The notes under the pieces: generated by a model
Databases searched by the model: none
What the model was told of the DNA's origin: nothing
Seen by the model: only the letters and a program-made list of their open reading frames with translations
Assembly: GCA_003139975.1 (NCBI GenBank)
Contig: PLHN01000466.1
Coordinates: 1-6,795, forward strand
From: Acidobacteriaceae bacterium
Lineage (GTDB): Bacteria; Acidobacteriota; Terriglobia; Terriglobales; Acidobacteriaceae
Length of the DNA: 6,795 nucleotides
Reading direction: 5' to 3'
Translations under genes and position numbers: made by a program
Part shown: positions 4,399-6,795 of the stretch, one piece after another
Layout: every line of letters starts with the position of its first letter
Position numbering within the stretch: position 1 is the first letter of the stretch

Positions 4399-6795
4399 TT
4401 ACCGGCCAGTGGCCGCGGGCCGCAGTTGCGCTACTTTTGCTTTCGGGAAAGACTCTTCGTAGTGCGCGATGCCTTTGTAGATCGCTTCGGCGATCTGCTG
4501 GCGGTAAGCGTCCGATTGCAGGTTGTGCTCGTCTGCGGGACTGCTTACAAAAGAAATCTCGGTGAGGATGGCGGGCATCGTTGTCCCGGTTAGCACAACG
4601 AAGGATGCGTCCTTAATGCCGCGATCCCGGATGTCGGGGTTCTTGGCGGCGAGAGTGGCGTAGAGCGAACGCTGCACGCTCGCGGCCAGCCTACGCGACT
4701 CTTCGATCTTATCGTGCAAGCCGTCGGCACTAAGCGTGACCGGAGCCGGCTGCGCGAAGGTTCCGTCGGCGCGCTTCTCGATTTCTTTCAGTCCGGGAGT
4801 GGAAAACAGATTGGTGTAGTAAGTCTCGACTCCCCGCGCGGTGATGGAATTGCTGTAGTTGGCGTGGACGGAGATGAACAGATCGGCTTGCGCCTGATTG
4901 GCAAAATCGGCGCGCTGATCGAGGGCCACGTAGGCGTCGCCGGTGCGCGTGAACATCACTTCCGCCCCGTTGCGGGACTGCAGCAGTTTGCCGATACGCC
5001 GGGTGACGTCGAGCACGAGATCTTTTTCGAGCAAGCCCTGTCGGCCTACCGTGCCCAGATCCCAGCCGCCGTGTCCGGCATCCAGCACAATGCGGAACTT
5101 GCCCGCACGGGCTGGCAGAGGCTGAGCTGGCGGTTTGGCCGAGGCCACCAACGGCGCCGTGGTTGCGGGTCTTGCGGCCAGTGCCGCCGGAGCGAGCCTG
5201 CTCGCCATTAGCGATTTCGGGTTGTCGCGCAGCTCCACGACCAGCCGATAGGGGTTCGTTTCCATGCTGACGGAAAAGTTCGACCCGTTCCTGGTATCGA
5301 GCACTACGCGCGTAATGCCCGCGACCGGTTGGGCAATGCGCACGCTCGCGAGCGAGGCATCGCCCACGTCCATGGTTTTTCCGTCGAGATCCGCGGGCAG
5401 CGCCGTGTCGTGAAGATCGAAGTAAATCCGCTCCGGCGACATCAGACGGTGCACTTCGTAATTCACCTGGTCTTCCATGTCGATGACGACCGTGCTGCCC
5501 ATCGACGATGACCAGTGGCGCACGCTGGTAATTTTCGGAAGCTCGGCGAGTTTGCCTTCGGCAACAGGCACAGGAGGTTCGTCGCCGGAGGCGGGCGCGA
5601 CCGCATCGTTGCCTACCGACAGTGTGAGGTCATCCGGCGCTGACGGTGTGGTGACCGATTTTGGCCCAGCCGCAATTCTGGCGGGCGCGTAGCTGGTGTG
5701 AGCCTGCATGCCCCACCACACTCCGGCAGAAAACAACGCAGCCACAACCACCAGCGCCAGGACGACACTCAGCCCGGGCCGCGAGGTCAGGGGCGAGAAC
5801 ACATGGTGCGCGATCGAGGGCGTAGGGTCGAGTTCTTCCGGACCGCCCAGCGGCAGTCCATCCGATAAGTGTTCCGCTTCGGGGGTGAGGAACGACTCCA
5901 GTCCTGTCTTCTCTGATTCGGGATCGGGCGAGTCGACAAATTCGACCGGAATGACAATAGGTTCGGTCAACTTGCCGAGGTCGGGAAGCGTTCGATGAGC
6001 AGGGGCATGGTCCGGAGCGAAGTTTGCTGACTTCGCGTGTTCATCAGCAAATGGATTGTATTGCTTGGAGGACGCGACGGATTGCTCGGAAATCTCTGCG
6101 GGCTTCACGGCCACGAGTTCCTTGTTCTCTACAACCATCGCTGTTGGTTCTGCGCTCCACGCTTCGGTCGCGGCCGGTTTGAATTCAGGGATCTCAGGCT
6201 TGGCAGCTTCGGTCTGAGTCAGCGCAACCGTCGCTGGCTGAGCAGGATCGACCGCGGCCGGAGTTGTTAAGAGCTGATGGATCGCCTCGGCCAAAGCATG
6301 GGGATTGACCTCAGATGGCTCGACCGTAACCGGTTCAACCGCGACTGATTCGACCGAGGCCGGTGCGCCTGCGGAGTGCTTGACCGCGGCTGGTTCAGCA
6401 ACGCTCTTCTCGGCAATAGCTGTCGCGGCTGGTGAAGGCTCGATCATGGCGGGGTTCTTCTGCAGGAGTTCGTCCGCCACGTTCCCGAGCCAGTGCAAGC
6501 GGCGATCCTGATCGGCCGGCTTAAGCGCGGCGAGGACCAGTTCGGCGAAAAGATCGAGGCAGCGGATGTCGTGATCAGTGAAAGCCCAGGGAGTCGCCGC
6601 AAACGCCTGCAGGACGCCCAGACGTTCACCTCGCCCGCGCAAGGGAACAAGGATGGTTGAGCGCGCCTCGATCGCGCGCGCAAAGTCGAGTTGGACTCTG
6701 GCATCAGTTTCCGAGTCGTCGCAACGCAGAATCTTGCCGGATTCGAGAGCCTCGCGCAGAAATTTGGACTCGCCATTCAGCCGAATGCCTTGCGG
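4399..6795 (-). CDS. GAF domain - linker - transmembrane helix - AMIN - Amidase_3 fusion: N-acetylmuramoyl-L-alanine amidase, 5'-truncated by window edge
   Basis: The frame is open from the right edge to TAA 4401-4399, giving 798 residues; the true start lies outside. Numbering from the first visible codon, residues 1-91 are the C-terminal part of a GAF domain (ILRCDDSETDARV, then STILVPLRGRGERLGVLQAF and FTDHD). Residues 92-341 are an Ala/Pro/Glu/Val-rich linker with VEP-type repeats. One membrane helix spans 342-363 (5772-5707; LSVVLALVVVAALFSAGVWW). An AMIN domain, which targets peptidoglycan or the division site in AmiC-type enzymes, covers about 421-522. Amidase_3 covers 567-782 with zinc ligands His575 (DAGHGG), Glu590 (LLEKDL) and His644 (SVHAN) and catalytic Glu746 (ILTEISF), so it should cut the MurNAc-L-Ala bond. 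A segment of about 40 residues between YYTN and RRLA (about 661-701) sits where AmiB/AmiC carry a regulatory helix. No Arg or Lys directly follows the helix, but the domain types imply GAF inside and amidase outside. A TTG at 6642 could be mistaken for the start; it falls inside the GAF domain. Confidence 0.92.
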   Translation of the reverse strand, partial: PQGIRLNGESKFLREALESGKILRCDDSETDARVQLDFARAIEARSTILVPLRGRGERLGVLQAFAATPWAFTDHDIRCLDLFAELVLAALKPADQDRRLHWLGNVADELLQKNPAMIEPSPAATAIAEKSVAEPAAVKHSAGAPASVESVAVEPVTVEPSEVNPHALAEAIHQLLTTPAAVDPAQPATVALTQTEAAKPEIPEFKPAATEAWSAEPTAMVVENKELVAVKPAEISEQSVASSKQYNPFADEHAKSANFAPDHAPAHRTLPDLGKLTEPIVIPVEFVDSPDPESEKTGLESFLTPEAEHLSDGLPLGGPEELDPTPSIAHHVFSPLTSRPGLSVVLALVVVAALFSAGVWWGMQAHTSYAPARIAAGPKSVTTPSAPDDLTLSVGNDAVAPASGDEPPVPVAEGKLAELPKITSVRHWSSSMGSTVVIDMEDQVNYEVHRLMSPERIYFDLHDTALPADLDGKTMDVGDASLASVRIAQPVAGITRVVLDTRNGSNFSVSMETNPYRLVVELRDNPKSLMASRLAPAALAARPATTAPLVASAKPPAQPLPARAGKFRIVLDAGHGGWDLGTVGRQGLLEKDLVLDVTRRIGKLLQSRNGAEVMFTRTGDAYVALDQRADFANQAQADLFISVHANYSNSITARGVETYYTNLFSTPGLKEIEKRADGTFAQPAPVTLSADGLHDKIEESRRLAASVQRSLYATLAAKNPDIRDRGIKDASFVVLTGTTMPAILTEISFVSSPADEHNLQSDAYRQQIAEAIYKGIAHYEESFPKAKVAQLRPAATGR

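Noticed and set aside
4403..4415. CGGCC-AGT-GGCCG inverted repeat near the convergent gene ends, as a bidirectional terminator
   Set aside because: The stem is only 5 bp, lies inside the amidase coding end, and has no T-tract on either strand.
6444..6776. 110-codon minus-strand open frame at the right edge
   Set aside because: It is a frame-shifted shadow of the GAF-amidase gene, whose own frame gives clear GAF sequence to the window edge.

Overview
The window looks like chromosomal DNA of a GC-rich Gram-negative bacterium, most plausibly an acidobacterium (class Terriglobia). That assignment is an inference from gene content: a large secreted BNR/sortilin-type protein, a periplasmic S9 oligopeptidase and a GAF-AMIN-amidase fusion, all of kinds that are frequent in that group. 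No rRNA or other phylogenetic marker is present. I see no tRNA, CRISPR array, insertion sequence or phage gene, and gene density is normal.

Layout. (1) Positions 1-1092, minus strand: the N-terminal 364 codons of a secreted BNR (Asp-box) beta-propeller protein whose 3' part lies beyond the left edge. (2) 1093-1220: a gap with a terminator-like set of inverted repeats behind the next gene. (3) 1221-2018, minus strand: a 265-residue exported protein resembling outer-membrane lipoprotein-sorting (LolA-like) proteins, with a Pro/Ala/Lys tail. (4) 2019-2228: a 210-bp divergent intergenic region. (5) 2229-4373, plus strand: a complete S9-family prolyl oligopeptidase/acylaminoacyl-peptidase-like enzyme with a signal peptide and an intact Ser-Asp-His triad. 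(6) 4374-4398: a 25-bp convergent gap. (7) 4399-6795, minus strand: the C-terminal 798 residues of a multidomain protein whose 5' end lies beyond the right edge. It carries part of a GAF domain, a long low-complexity linker, one transmembrane helix, an AMIN domain and a zinc-dependent N-acetylmuramoyl-L-alanine amidase (Amidase_3).

All four proteins are predicted to act in or across the cell envelope. Genes 1 and 2 share a strand and may be partly co-transcribed past the leaky-looking terminator. The S9 peptidase is divergent from them and convergent with the amidase, so the window is not a single operon. The most unusual item is the amidase. A GAF sensory domain that should lie in the cytoplasm is joined through one membrane helix to a periplasmic peptidoglycan hydrolase, which suggests (inference only) control of cell-wall cleavage from inside the cell. 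I found no evidence of a larger undescribed multi-gene system.
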